From Erysipelotrichaceae bacterium (GTDB lineage: Bacteria > Bacillota_I > Bacilli_A > Erysipelotrichales > Erysipelotrichaceae): a DNA stretch of 64,000 bases. The stretch spans positions 126,829 to 190,828 of the forward strand of contig JAFWFS010000027.1 in the NCBI GenBank assembly GCA_017515475.1. Direction: 5' to 3'. Both the position numbers and the translations under genes were made by a program. Below, piece after piece: positions 26,279-34,859 of the stretch. Below the pieces are notes generated by a model that made no database searches, was not told the origin of the DNA, and saw nothing but the letters and a program-made list of their open reading frames with translations. Positions within the stretch are counted from its first letter, which is position 1; each line of letters opens with the position of its first letter.

Positions 26279-27027
26279 CAACAAAAAAGAAAAACAAAAG
26301 AATAGATAAGAAGTTCAAGATCGCTCTTTTGTTTTTTTTGATTATCGCAATTTGTATTTCCGGATTTAATGCCTACATGATCATCAAAGGTCTCAATGAA
26401 TACAACAAGGGAACCGATGCCTATGATGAAATCAAGGATATTGCGATAGATGAAAAGGAAACAACAGGATCAAGGATCGATTTTGCTTCACTGGAGCAGA
26501 TCAATCCGGATATTGTCGGCTGGCTGACGATGCCCGATACGGTAATAGACTATCCGGTCGTCAAGGGCGATGACAACGACTATTATCTGCATCATCTGTT
26601 TAACGGGGAATACAATTCCTTGGGAACACTGTTTGTAGACTTCCGTAACAAGGATCCTTTTGAGGACCAGATTACGGTGATTTATGGTCATTCCATGAAG
26701 AATGGATCGATGTTCTTCCTGCTGGAAAAGTATCGTGATCAGTCGTTCTACGAGGAACATAAGCAGCTTATTTATGAAACAAAAGACAAGACATACATCT
26801 TTGAACCGTTTGCCGGAGAGATCGTAGATGCGGAGATTCCGTTCCTGCAGTTCAATTTCTCATCGAAGAAGGAATATATGGCTTATCTGGATGATTTCAT
26901 CGCTAAATCGACGTTCAGAAGCGAAATCAGCCCTTCTGAAGAGGATAAGACGGTTATGATGATCAAGTGTTCGGCTGCCTATACATCGGCCAGATACGTG
27001 CTTCTATGCAGGGTAAGAGAAGCCTGA
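26275..27027 (+). CDS. Class B sortase
   Basis: A 250-residue sortase with a single N-terminal membrane segment (about 15-36). The catalytic His139 lies in IYGHSMKNGSMF, which is diagnostic for class B, Cys232 is in MMIKCSAAY, and the Arg follows in SARYVLL. The usual class B motif reads TC-S/T; here KCS is found, a small deviation. Class B sortases attach single proteins to peptidoglycan or to pili. It is the last gene of the locus and is followed by a terminator. Its natural substrate is unknown; the IPYTG protein and the SipW-processed proteins are the nearest candidates. Confidence 0.9.
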   Translation: MTTKKKNKRIDKKFKIALLFFLIIAICISGFNAYMIIKGLNEYNKGTDAYDEIKDIAIDEKETTGSRIDFASLEQINPDIVGWLTMPDTVIDYPVVKGDDNDYYLHHLFNGEYNSLGTLFVDFRNKDPFEDQITVIYGHSMKNGSMFFLLEKYRDQSFYEEHKQLIYETKDKTYIFEPFAGEIVDAEIPFLQFNFSSKKEYMAYLDDFIAKSTFRSEISPSEEDKTVMMIKCSAAYTSARYVLLCRVREA

Positions 27028-27060
27028 TGAAACCCGTATTTTAGAAAAGACAGGATGATG

Positions 27061-27086
27061 AAAAGAGAGGCGGTAACCTCTCTTTT
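27061..27086. terminator. Bidirectional terminator closing the surface-structure locus
   Basis: Stem AAAAGAGAGG / CCTCTCTTTT with a CGGTAA loop has T runs on both strands. It serves the sortase B operon and the convergent TraB-family gene. Confidence 0.85.
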
Positions 27087-27109
27087 CTGTTTATTATTGT
27101 TTACTGTTT

Positions 27110-28273
27110 CTATAAGCTTTCTATGAATCTTCTGACAACATCGATTCCGGATATGAATGTGCCGATCGATGAGAACAGGTTTGCGAATACGACGACCAGA
27201 AGCGTTCTGGTGACTCGGTTCTTCCAGAAGCCTTTCAGACTGGCAGTATCTTCTGCAATGTCTTCAAAGTCCTTTACTTTAGGTTTTCTAATACTTGCTT
27301 CAACGATTCCGGCGAACCACCCGGAAGCAAGCAGAGGATTTAATGAAGTCAACGGAGCCATGACAAAGGCTGTCAGAATCGATAATGGATGTCCCAGTGC
27401 GCAAAGCACACCCAAGGCGGACAGACCTCCGTTCCAAAGGATCCAGGATCTCAGCTGCTGAAGTCCGATGTCGCGGTTGGTTATGATGGTATAAAGAATG
27501 ATTCCGAGTATAATGGCAGGAATAGCGTATTTCAGGAAAGAACAAAATCCTTTTTTCTTTTCGACGATATCCAGCTGATTGGTGTCGATTTTATTGTTCA
27601 GGTTCCTTTCGATGCCTCCGGCATGGGCAGCGCCGATGATGGCCACCGTTTTCTTTCCCGGAGCGTTCCGTATCTTGTCACAGAGATACTGGTCTCTTTC
27701 ATCTACGAGAATTCTTTTAACCGTAGGAAACTCCTTGCCGATCTCCAGAAGCGCCGCTTCCAGAGCGTCCGCTTCTTTCAGCCTGGCGATGTCTTCTTCG
27801 GAGATATCCTCATCTTCAAAGATGGAACTGATGATTCCGGTAAGGACCTTGACTTTTTCCGATGCGGAGAGCTGATACCAGATCCTGGAGAATGTGGTCT
27901 TGATCGGCCGATCGGCCATGACCAGAGGAATGTTTCTTTCTTCAGCCTGTCTGATGCCTTCCATCATTTCGGCTCCGGAAGAAGAGTCCATGGACTTGGC
28001 TATCCTTTTCTGGAAAGAAGAAAGAATGACGTTCACCAGCAGGAAACCGACCTGTTTTTCTTTAATTATCTTTACGATGTCGCTGTTGCGCCAGTCGTCG
28101 GGGTGTTTCAGTTTTTCATAGCGCTGAGAGTCCAGTTCGATACAGATGGAATCCGGCTGTACCGTTTCGATGCATTCCTTTACATCCTCGACGGAATTCT
28201 TGGATACATGCGCCGTTTTGACCAGATAGATCTCTTTGTCTTTATAGTTCAGTTTTACGACATTTTCATACAT
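27110..28273 (-). CDS. TraB/PrgY family membrane protein
   Basis: A 387-residue protein of the TraB/PrgY (pheromone shutdown) family. The N-terminal half holds the conserved segments VKTAHVS near the start, CIELD, and GAAHAGGIERN near residue 215, related to metal-binding GX2H motifs of the EreA/ChaN-like fold. The C-terminal half has several membrane helices. In enterococci PrgY reduces export of a peptide pheromone; the general role elsewhere is unknown. The frame also opens at 28288, but that ATG lies inside the -10 box. ATG 28273 is exactly seven bases after the TATAAT, so the message appears leaderless. It is divergent from the HD-domain operon. Confidence 0.8.
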   Translation of the reverse strand: MYENVVKLNYKDKEIYLVKTAHVSKNSVEDVKECIETVQPDSICIELDSQRYEKLKHPDDWRNSDIVKIIKEKQVGFLLVNVILSSFQKRIAKSMDSSSGAEMMEGIRQAEERNIPLVMADRPIKTTFSRIWYQLSASEKVKVLTGIISSIFEDEDISEEDIARLKEADALEAALLEIGKEFPTVKRILVDERDQYLCDKIRNAPGKKTVAIIGAAHAGGIERNLNNKIDTNQLDIVEKKKGFCSFLKYAIPAIILGIILYTIITNRDIGLQQLRSWILWNGGLSALGVLCALGHPLSILTAFVMAPLTSLNPLLASGWFAGIVEASIRKPKVKDFEDIAEDTASLKGFWKNRVTRTLLVVVFANLFSSIGTFISGIDVVRRFIESL

Positions 28274-28279
28274 GACTCT

Positions 28280-28316
28280 ATTATACATCTAAGAATACGG
28301 ATATAATTGGTATAAT
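28280..28316. promoter_or_regulatory. Divergent leaderless promoters, TraB-family gene and HD operon
   Basis: A minus-strand TATAAT (28285-28280) ends seven bases from the A of ATG 28273, and a plus-strand TATAAT (28311-28316, with TGG before it) ends seven bases from ATG 28323. The whole gap is 49 bases and has no ribosome site on either strand. Confidence 0.75.
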
Positions 28317-28322
28317 GAAAAC

Positions 28323-28790
28323 ATGGGACTGAATCAGAAACAGCAGGAAGAATTCGACAGTATTCTTAAGGAATATCTGGAACATCCCGATGTTCAAAGG
28401 ATGAAGGATTACTGTGCACACGGAAAGATCAGCGTGCTTGAACACAGTCTGAATGTTGCCGCAACGGCCTACCTGCTGGATCAGCGTTTTCATGTCGGCA
28501 GCGACAGAAAAGATCTTCTTGTGGGAGCGCTTCTGCACGATTTCTATCTCTACGACTGGCACGATGCTAGGCTGAGCCTGAACATCTTCCAGATGCACGG
28601 CTATACCCATCCGGGTAGTGCCTGTGAAAACGCAAAGAGGATCTTCGGGATCAACGAGGTGCAGCAGGAAGTGATACGCTGTCATATGTGGCCATTAACC
28701 TTGAGAAGTGTGCCTAGGCACAGGGAAGCGGTCCTGGTATGTATTGCGGACAAGATCTGTGCCCTAAAGGAGACGGTATTTAGATGGTAG
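28323..28790 (+). CDS. HD-domain phosphohydrolase-like protein
   Basis: A 155-residue protein with the HD metal-site pattern: His in LEHSLNVA (about residue 40), the HD pair in ALLHDFYLYDW (about 77), further His residues near HPGSAC and IRCHMWP, and the closing Asp in CIADKICAL. HD proteins cleave phosphomonoesters or diesters, often of nucleotides; the substrate is unknown here. It opens a five-gene operon ending with the Lgt-HAD fusion. Its ATG lies seven bases after a TATAAT with no ribosome site. It overlaps the next gene by seven bases. Confidence 0.8.
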   Translation: MGLNQKQQEEFDSILKEYLEHPDVQRMKDYCAHGKISVLEHSLNVAATAYLLDQRFHVGSDRKDLLVGALLHDFYLYDWHDARLSLNIFQMHGYTHPGSACENAKRIFGINEVQQEVIRCHMWPLTLRSVPRHREAVLVCIADKICALKETVFRW

Positions 28791-29593
28791 ACAGATATGT
28801 GATCTATTTTTCCATACTGAGCGTCGTAGGCTATGTCTACGAGTGTTTTGCGATGACGATATGGGAAGGGAAATGGGACAACAGAGGTTTCCTGTTTGGT
28901 CCGGCCATTCCGATCTATGGAGCCGGTGCATTGATGGGAACCATCCTGTTTACCTATTTTATAAAGGACTACACGCCATTATCGGTATTTCTGATCGGCA
29001 TGGGAGCATCTGCCATCCTGGAGTATTCCGTTCATTACGTTCTGGAACAGATTTTCCATGCCTACTGGTGGGATTATTCCAAGGCTCCGCTGAATCTGAA
29101 CGGCAGGATCTGCCTGCCTGCTTCCATCGGTTTCGGACTTGCCGCTCTGATCATCATCTATGTGATCAATCCCGCCCTGCTTCCGATCCTGGAAGGAATG
29201 AACGAGAATCTCTGCCAGTTTCTGGCTATCCTGCTGACTTTCCTGTTTACCCTGGATTTTACCCTGACGGTAACGGTACTGTCGGGTTTTGAAGACAGAG
29301 TCGAAAGCATGGACAGTTTTATCAACGAGCACATGGACTCTTTCATTGGCAATATTCTGGATGAAGAAAAGGGTCTGGATAAGAAGTTCTACGGTGCGGT
29401 AGACAGGATCGAAGACATCAGAAAGAGACTGATTTCCTCGAGAATCGAGAAAGTCGTTACCTCGATGAGCCATCTCTATAAAAGAGCCGTATCAAGGATC
29501 AAGAAATTTACCGGCAGGAATTCCGGAAGGATGAACGACATGCTGGGAGCGATCAAGCGCCGCATAAAGAAGGAAGAAGAGAATGAACGATAA
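28784..29593 (+). CDS. Putative membrane protein of the ABC-transporter type IV (CmpB-like) family
   Basis: A 269-residue protein with five or six membrane helices in the first 170 residues, then a charged helical tail. NRGFLFGPAIPIYGAGA near residue 33 and WDYSKAPLNLNGRICLPAS near residue 95 are the recognisable family segments. Despite the family name, no transport function is established. It lies between the HD gene and uvrA with overlaps on both sides (7 and 11 bases). Confidence 0.75.
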   Translation: MVDRYVIYFSILSVVGYVYECFAMTIWEGKWDNRGFLFGPAIPIYGAGALMGTILFTYFIKDYTPLSVFLIGMGASAILEYSVHYVLEQIFHAYWWDYSKAPLNLNGRICLPASIGFGLAALIIIYVINPALLPILEGMNENLCQFLAILLTFLFTLDFTLTVTVLSGFEDRVESMDSFINEHMDSFIGNILDEEKGLDKKFYGAVDRIEDIRKRLISSRIEKVVTSMSHLYKRAVSRIKKFTGRNSGRMNDMLGAIKRRIKKEEENER

Positions 29594-32414
29594 GATCATC
29601 ATCAGGGGAGCCAGGGTCAATAATCTGAAGAACATCAATCTGGATCTGCCAAGAAACAAAATGATCGTCATGACTGGTCTTTCCGGTTCGGGAAAGACTT
29701 CTTTGGCGTTCGATACGATATATGCCGAAGGACAGAGAAGATACGTGGAATCCCTGTCTTCCTATGCCAGACAGTTTCTGGGCGGAGTAGACAAGCCGGA
29801 TGTCGATGTGATCGAAGGACTTTCTCCGGCCATTGCGATCGACCAGAAGACCACTTCGAACAATCCTAGATCAACGGTAGCGACGATTACGGAGATCTAC
29901 GATTATCTCAGACTTCTGTACGCCCGCTGCGGTATTGCCTACTGTCCTAATCACAATACGCCGATCGAAGCCATGACGGTCAGCGGCATGGTAAGAACGA
30001 TCATGGCTTATCCGGACAATGAAAGAATGGAGATCCTGGCGAACGTTACCGACAACAAGAAGGGTACGTTCAAGGATCTGTTCGAAAAACTGAAGAAGGA
30101 CGGCTATGTCCGTCTTTATGTGGATAACGAGTTGTACGATATCGATTCTGTTCCGGAACTTGACAAAAACAAGAGACACAGCATCGATGTGGTCATCGAC
30201 AGGATCGTGAAGAGGGAAGGCATCGAGACCAGACTGAACGATTCCCTGGAGACGGCCTTAAGACTGACGGATGGAACCTGCGTGGTTAAGCACGGAGACA
30301 GAAGAGATCTGTTCTCGGCTCATCAGGCATGTCCGATCTGCGGATTTACCGTACCGACACTGGAACCTAGACTGTTTTCCTTCAACAGCCCTCTGGGAGC
30401 CTGCGATGAATGCAAGGGTCTGGGAGTAACCATGTCCGTAGACCTGGATTATCTGATGCCGGACAGGAGCAAGTCGATTGCGGAAGGCGGAATCCGCTAC
30501 TATAAGAACATCTACGGTTCAAACAACCTGGAATGGCAGAACTTTGCGACGCTGCTGAAACACTACAACATATCAGAGACCAAACCGCTGAATCGGATGA
30601 CCAAGAAAGAGATGGATATCATCCTTTACGGGTCCGACGAAGAGATCCGTTATTCCGTAACCTCGACCGGAGGAACGACCTACAATAAAGTCGGCTATAT
30701 TGAAGGCGTAAAAACCCTGATTGAAAGAAGATTCGAAGAAACACAGTCCAAGTTCGGCAAGGAATACTACGGCTCTTTCATGACCGAATCCGAATGTCAG
30801 AAATGTCATGGAGCCAGACTCAACGAGAAAGTGCTGGCGGTGAAAGTCGGCGGATTGAACATCTACGAGATGACCTGCATGTCGATCACGAAGGCCTACG
30901 ATTTTCTTAAGGATCTGAAGCTGGATCCGATGCGTGCCGAGATCGCCAGAACGCTTTTGAATGAACTAAACGCCAGGCTGCGTTTTCTAAAGGACGTAGG
31001 TCTGGATTATCTGACTTTGAACAGAAATGCCGGAACGCTCTCGGGCGGCGAAGCGCAGCGTATCCGTCTGGCGACCCAGATCGGCTCGGCCCTGACGGGT
31101 GTACTGTACGTTCTGGATGAACCTTCCATCGGTCTGCATCAGAAGGACAACGCGAAACTGATCGATACCTTGAAGAAGATGCGCGATCTGGACAATACGG
31201 TCATCATCGTTGAACATGATGCGGAGACGATGCTGGCTTCCGACTATATCGTCGATATCGGTCCGGGTGCCGGGAAGGAAGGCGGAGAAGTTGTCTTCTG
31301 CGGTACGCCGGAAGAAATACTGTGGGATGAGAATTCCATTACTGGACAGTATCTGTCCTTCAGAAAGCAGATCCCGATTCCCGAGAAGAGAAGAAAAGGA
31401 AACGGCAAGAGCATTAAACTCATCGGTGCAAAAGAAAACAATCTGAAAAACATCGACGTGAGTTTCCCTTTGGGTAAATTCATCTGCGTTACCGGCGTTT
31501 CGGGTTCGGGCAAGTCTTCCCTGGTTATCGAAACGCTGACCAAGTCCATCATGAAGTCTTTGGACAGAGTACGTATCAGACCGGGTAAGGTAGACAAGGT
31601 GGAGGGTCTGAAGAACGTCGACAAGATCGTCTACATTACTCAGGATCCGATCGGCCGTACTCCTCGAAGCAATCCAGCGACCTATACAGGCGTTTTCGAC
31701 GATATCAGAGATCTGTATGCGATGACGCCCGATTCAATGGAAAGAGGCTACACGAAATCTCGTTATTCCTTTAATGTTCCGGGAGGCAGATGTGAAGCGT
31801 GTCAGGGTGATGGCGTCAAGAGAATTTCGATGCTGTTCATACCGGATGTCTATGTGGAATGCGAGGAATGTCACGGAAAGCGTTACAACGCCGAAACGCT
31901 GGAAGTTCACTACAGAGGCAAGAACATCTACGACGTTCTTAAAATGTCGGTCAAGGAAGCCCTGGAATTCTTCAAGAATCACAAGAAGATAAAGGATAAG
32001 CTGCAGGTGCTGTATGATGTCGGACTGGGCTATATCGAACTGGGACAGTCGGCAACGACTCTTTCCGGAGGAGAAGCCCAGAGAGTCAAGCTGGCATCGG
32101 AACTGCAGAAGAAACCGACCGGTAAGACGGTGCTTGTCTTGGATGAACCGACGACCGGTCTGCACATGGATGACGTGCTGAAGCTGATACGGATCATCGA
32201 TCGGATCGTAGATAACGGCGATACGGTGATCGTCATTGAGCATAATCTGGATGTGATCAAGTGTGCAGACTATATTATCGATCTGGGACCGGACGGCGGA
32301 GACCGGGGCGGCGAGGTGATCGCTGCCGGTACACCGGAAGAAGTGGCGAAGAACGAAAGATCCTATACAGGCGAATATCTAAGGAAAGTGTTAGGTGATA
32401 AACATGGCGAATGA
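29583..32414 (+). CDS. uvrA: Excinuclease ABC subunit A
   Basis: A 943-residue ATPase that recognises DNA damage with UvrB in nucleotide excision repair. Two ABC modules are complete: Walker A GLSGSGKT near residue 33 and GVSGSGKS near residue 641, with signature segments TLSGGEAQR near 484 and again near 825. The zinc fingers CPIC/CDEC (about 250-280) and CEAC/CEEC (about 735-765) are intact. Length is standard. uvrB is not next to it in this window. It overlaps the genes on both sides and shares transcription with hprK. Confidence 0.96.
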   Translation: MNDKIIIRGARVNNLKNINLDLPRNKMIVMTGLSGSGKTSLAFDTIYAEGQRRYVESLSSYARQFLGGVDKPDVDVIEGLSPAIAIDQKTTSNNPRSTVATITEIYDYLRLLYARCGIAYCPNHNTPIEAMTVSGMVRTIMAYPDNERMEILANVTDNKKGTFKDLFEKLKKDGYVRLYVDNELYDIDSVPELDKNKRHSIDVVIDRIVKREGIETRLNDSLETALRLTDGTCVVKHGDRRDLFSAHQACPICGFTVPTLEPRLFSFNSPLGACDECKGLGVTMSVDLDYLMPDRSKSIAEGGIRYYKNIYGSNNLEWQNFATLLKHYNISETKPLNRMTKKEMDIILYGSDEEIRYSVTSTGGTTYNKVGYIEGVKTLIERRFEETQSKFGKEYYGSFMTESECQKCHGARLNEKVLAVKVGGLNIYEMTCMSITKAYDFLKDLKLDPMRAEIARTLLNELNARLRFLKDVGLDYLTLNRNAGTLSGGEAQRIRLATQIGSALTGVLYVLDEPSIGLHQKDNAKLIDTLKKMRDLDNTVIIVEHDAETMLASDYIVDIGPGAGKEGGEVVFCGTPEEILWDENSITGQYLSFRKQIPIPEKRRKGNGKSIKLIGAKENNLKNIDVSFPLGKFICVTGVSGSGKSSLVIETLTKSIMKSLDRVRIRPGKVDKVEGLKNVDKIVYITQDPIGRTPRSNPATYTGVFDDIRDLYAMTPDSMERGYTKSRYSFNVPGGRCEACQGDGVKRISMLFIPDVYVECEECHGKRYNAETLEVHYRGKNIYDVLKMSVKEALEFFKNHKKIKDKLQVLYDVGLGYIELGQSATTLSGGEAQRVKLASELQKKPTGKTVLVLDEPTTGLHMDDVLKLIRIIDRIVDNGDTVIVIEHNLDVIKCADYIIDLGPDGGDRGGEVIAAGTPEEVAKNERSYTGEYLRKVLGDKHGE

Positions 32415-33354
32415 GGAACTGAACAAGAAAGTATATGTGAGAGAGATCAAGGAAGAGTTCGAACTGACACAGCTGAGCGGCAGCGATGAATCGCTGAACC
32501 GCTGGGCGATCGCTCCGGATATCAACAGACCGGGTCTGGAACTTTCCGGTTATCTGGAGTCCAACGATCTGAAACGGGTCGTTATTCTGGGCACCAAGGA
32601 ATATGAATACATGAGCAAGCTGGACTACGATACGCAAAGACAGCGTTTTGAGATCATTACCGACTCGTTTACGCCTTGCATCATTCTGTCGGAAGGTTTC
32701 CGTCCGATGGACTCTTTGATCAATCTGGCTTACGAGAAGGATTTTCCGGTATTGCATTATGACGGAAAGACATATCAGCTGATCGTCGATCTGGTAACCT
32801 TCCTTTCCGAAAAACTGGCTCCAACCGACAACATGTACGGCGTCATGATGAATATTTACGGGAAGGGAATCATGATTACCGGCAAATCCGGAATAGGTAA
32901 ATCCGAACTTGCGCTGGACTTGATCAACAGAGGACACATGCTGGTGGCGGACGATCGGATCGATGTTACCAGGATCCACACCAGGATACTCTGTCAGGCT
33001 CCGAAGCTTTTAAAGAGAATGCTGGAGATCAGAGGTATCGGAATCGTGGATGTGACAAGGATGTTCGGGGCAAACGCCTTTCTTAACAGATGCAATCTGG
33101 ACTTTGTGATCCGTCTGGAAAAATACGACGAATTCGTCGATATCGACAGACTGAATCCGATGACCAGGACGATTGATGTTCTGGGTCTGGAACTGCCGAT
33201 GCTGGTCATACCTATTACCGAAGGCAAGTCGATGTCCGTCATCATCGAAGCCGCGGTATCCAACTATCTGCTGCAGAAAATGGGTTATGATTCCAATGAA
33301 TCCTTTAAGCAGCTCTACCGCGAAGAGATTGAAAGGAACGGTGAAGCGCGATGA
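32404..33354 (+). CDS. hprK: HPr kinase/phosphorylase
   Basis: A 316-residue regulator that phosphorylates HPr on serine and removes that phosphate with inorganic phosphate, releasing pyrophosphate; it sets carbon catabolite control in Firmicutes. The P-loop GKSGIGKSELAL is near residue 155, followed by the conserved HMLVADD segment, and the signature LEIRGIGIVDV is near residue 200. ATG 32404 is chosen over an in-frame GTG nine bases earlier because it leaves room for the AGGTGA ribosome site. It overlaps uvrA by 11 bases and the Lgt-HAD gene by four. Confidence 0.95.
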   Translation: MANEELNKKVYVREIKEEFELTQLSGSDESLNRWAIAPDINRPGLELSGYLESNDLKRVVILGTKEYEYMSKLDYDTQRQRFEIITDSFTPCIILSEGFRPMDSLINLAYEKDFPVLHYDGKTYQLIVDLVTFLSEKLAPTDNMYGVMMNIYGKGIMITGKSGIGKSELALDLINRGHMLVADDRIDVTRIHTRILCQAPKLLKRMLEIRGIGIVDVTRMFGANAFLNRCNLDFVIRLEKYDEFVDIDRLNPMTRTIDVLGLELPMLVIPITEGKSMSVIIEAAVSNYLLQKMGYDSNESFKQLYREEIERNGEAR

Positions 33355-34814
33355 TACAGTTTTTTCCAAACGGACAGACCTTCGTACTGTTCAAGATCGG
33401 TTCTTTGACCTTCGATATCCGCTGGTATGCCGTACTGATCATGATCGGTGCGCTGCTGGCCTACAGCATATCCAAGAAAGAGCTGAAAGAATGCCATTAC
33501 GTTTCCATGGATTTCTTTGATTCCCTGTTCATCTACACCTTGTGGGTAGGTGTACTTGGAGCGAGACTCTGGTACTGTATTTTCCATAACTTTTCCTACT
33601 ATTTCTCCAATCCGGTAGAGATCATCCGGATCTGGGACGGAGGACTGGCAATACAGGGCGGTGTTGTTGCGGGCATTCTGTTCGCCTACTGGTACATTAA
33701 ACGGAACCATTACCCGTTTGGAAGACTGGTGGACATGCTGCTGCCTAACGTGATGCTGGCGCAGGCGATCGGACGCTGGGGTAATTTCGTAAACAAGGAA
33801 TGTCACGGCGGCGAAGTGGCGGAATCCTACTTCGACGGTATCCTTTCTTTTCTGAAAGAAGGAATGCTGATTAACGGACACTACTATGAACCGCTGTTCT
33901 TCTATGAATCCGTGCTGTGTCTGCTGGGCTGGATCCTGATCCGTTACGTTCTTAAGAAGCATCAGAACAAGAGAGGCGATCTGGCCTATGCCTATCTGAT
34001 GTGGTACGGTCTGATCCGTTTCTTCATCGAGGGAAGAAGAACGGATTCCCTGTATCTGGGAAATCTGAAGATGGCGCAGGTTACTTCCGTCGTCTTCCTG
34101 GGAATCGGTCTGCTGGGATATCTGGGTTTCTTTAATCGCTATCTGAAGAAAGAGAAGCCGACGCTGATGTTCGATTTCGACGGCACGCTGGTAGACACAT
34201 CCCTGGCGATCCAGGAAGGCTACAAGGCCCTGTTCGAGAAGTATTCGGATGTTTCCCTGTTTACCGACGAAGTGAAGCAGCAGGTCCTTGGACCGGCATT
34301 GAAGGATATTTTCCCAATCTATTTCCCTGGTCTAGACTACGATATGCTGTATGAGGAATATCACAAGAGACAGTTTGAGGTGGCACCGGTTGCGAACCGT
34401 CTGATCGGGAACAGTCTGGAGGTTTTGAAACAGCTCCATGATGAGGGTTATCATATCGGTGTGATTTCGACCAGAACAAGCGACGGGATCACGGATGTGT
34501 CTAAGCCGTTCGGCCTTGATACGTATTTCGATGACATCTGCGGGCTGAATGACGTGAAGAATGTGAAACCGGATCCGGAAGGCATCATCAATATGATCGA
34601 GAAGAACGGCTGGAACAGGGAATGCGTCATGATCGGAGACTCGATGATGGATATCGAATGCGGCAAGAATTACGGAGCTTATACGGTTGCCTATCTGGGT
34701 AATCCAAAAAGGGAAGCAGAATTAAGAGCTGCAGCCAACCGTTCAGTCAAGGATCTGAAAGACCTGCTTCCGATACTGGAAGAAGATATCAACTTCACCT
34801 GGAATGAGAAATAA
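33351..34814 (+). CDS. lgt: Lgt (prolipoprotein diacylglyceryl transferase) fused to a HAD phosphatase of PpaX type
   Basis: A 487-residue fusion. Residues 1-262 are a multi-span Lgt, which moves diacylglycerol to the lipobox Cys; the GGLAIQGGV segment and the GRWGNFVNKECHG segment with the essential Arg142, Asn and Glu are intact. Residues about 270-487 are a HAD hydrolase with FDFDGTLVDTS (Asp275, Asp277), the STRTSDG motif II, the KPDP lysine segment and GDSMMDIECG. In Bacillus the order is hprK-lgt-(yvoD)-ppaX, with PpaX removing the pyrophosphate made by HPrK. Here lgt and the ppaX-like part are one reading frame with no stop or start signal between. The HAD part should sit in the cytosol at the membrane (inference); its substrate could instead be phosphoglycolate. 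Confidence 0.92.
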   Translation: MIQFFPNGQTFVLFKIGSLTFDIRWYAVLIMIGALLAYSISKKELKECHYVSMDFFDSLFIYTLWVGVLGARLWYCIFHNFSYYFSNPVEIIRIWDGGLAIQGGVVAGILFAYWYIKRNHYPFGRLVDMLLPNVMLAQAIGRWGNFVNKECHGGEVAESYFDGILSFLKEGMLINGHYYEPLFFYESVLCLLGWILIRYVLKKHQNKRGDLAYAYLMWYGLIRFFIEGRRTDSLYLGNLKMAQVTSVVFLGIGLLGYLGFFNRYLKKEKPTLMFDFDGTLVDTSLAIQEGYKALFEKYSDVSLFTDEVKQQVLGPALKDIFPIYFPGLDYDMLYEEYHKRQFEVAPVANRLIGNSLEVLKQLHDEGYHIGVISTRTSDGITDVSKPFGLDTYFDDICGLNDVKNVKPDPEGIINMIEKNGWNRECVMIGDSMMDIECGKNYGAYTVAYLGNPKREAELRAAANRSVKDLKDLLPILEEDINFTWNEK

Positions 34815-34838
34815 AAAAAGCGGAATGATCCGCTTTTT
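34813..34838 (+). terminator. Terminator of the uvrA-hprK-lgt operon
   Basis: Stem AAAAGCGGA / TCCGCTTTT with ATGA loop and a T run. It lies in the gap to the convergent kbl gene and has A-rich and T-rich flanks on both sides, so it may work both ways. Confidence 0.85.
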
Positions 34839-34859
34839 TGTATCCAGTAACAGGGGAGA

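Noticed and set aside
27389-28306. A 305-codon plus-strand frame opposite the TraB-family gene
   Set aside because: Antisense shadow; it covers both the coding region and the promoter of the minus-strand gene and encodes no recognisable domain.
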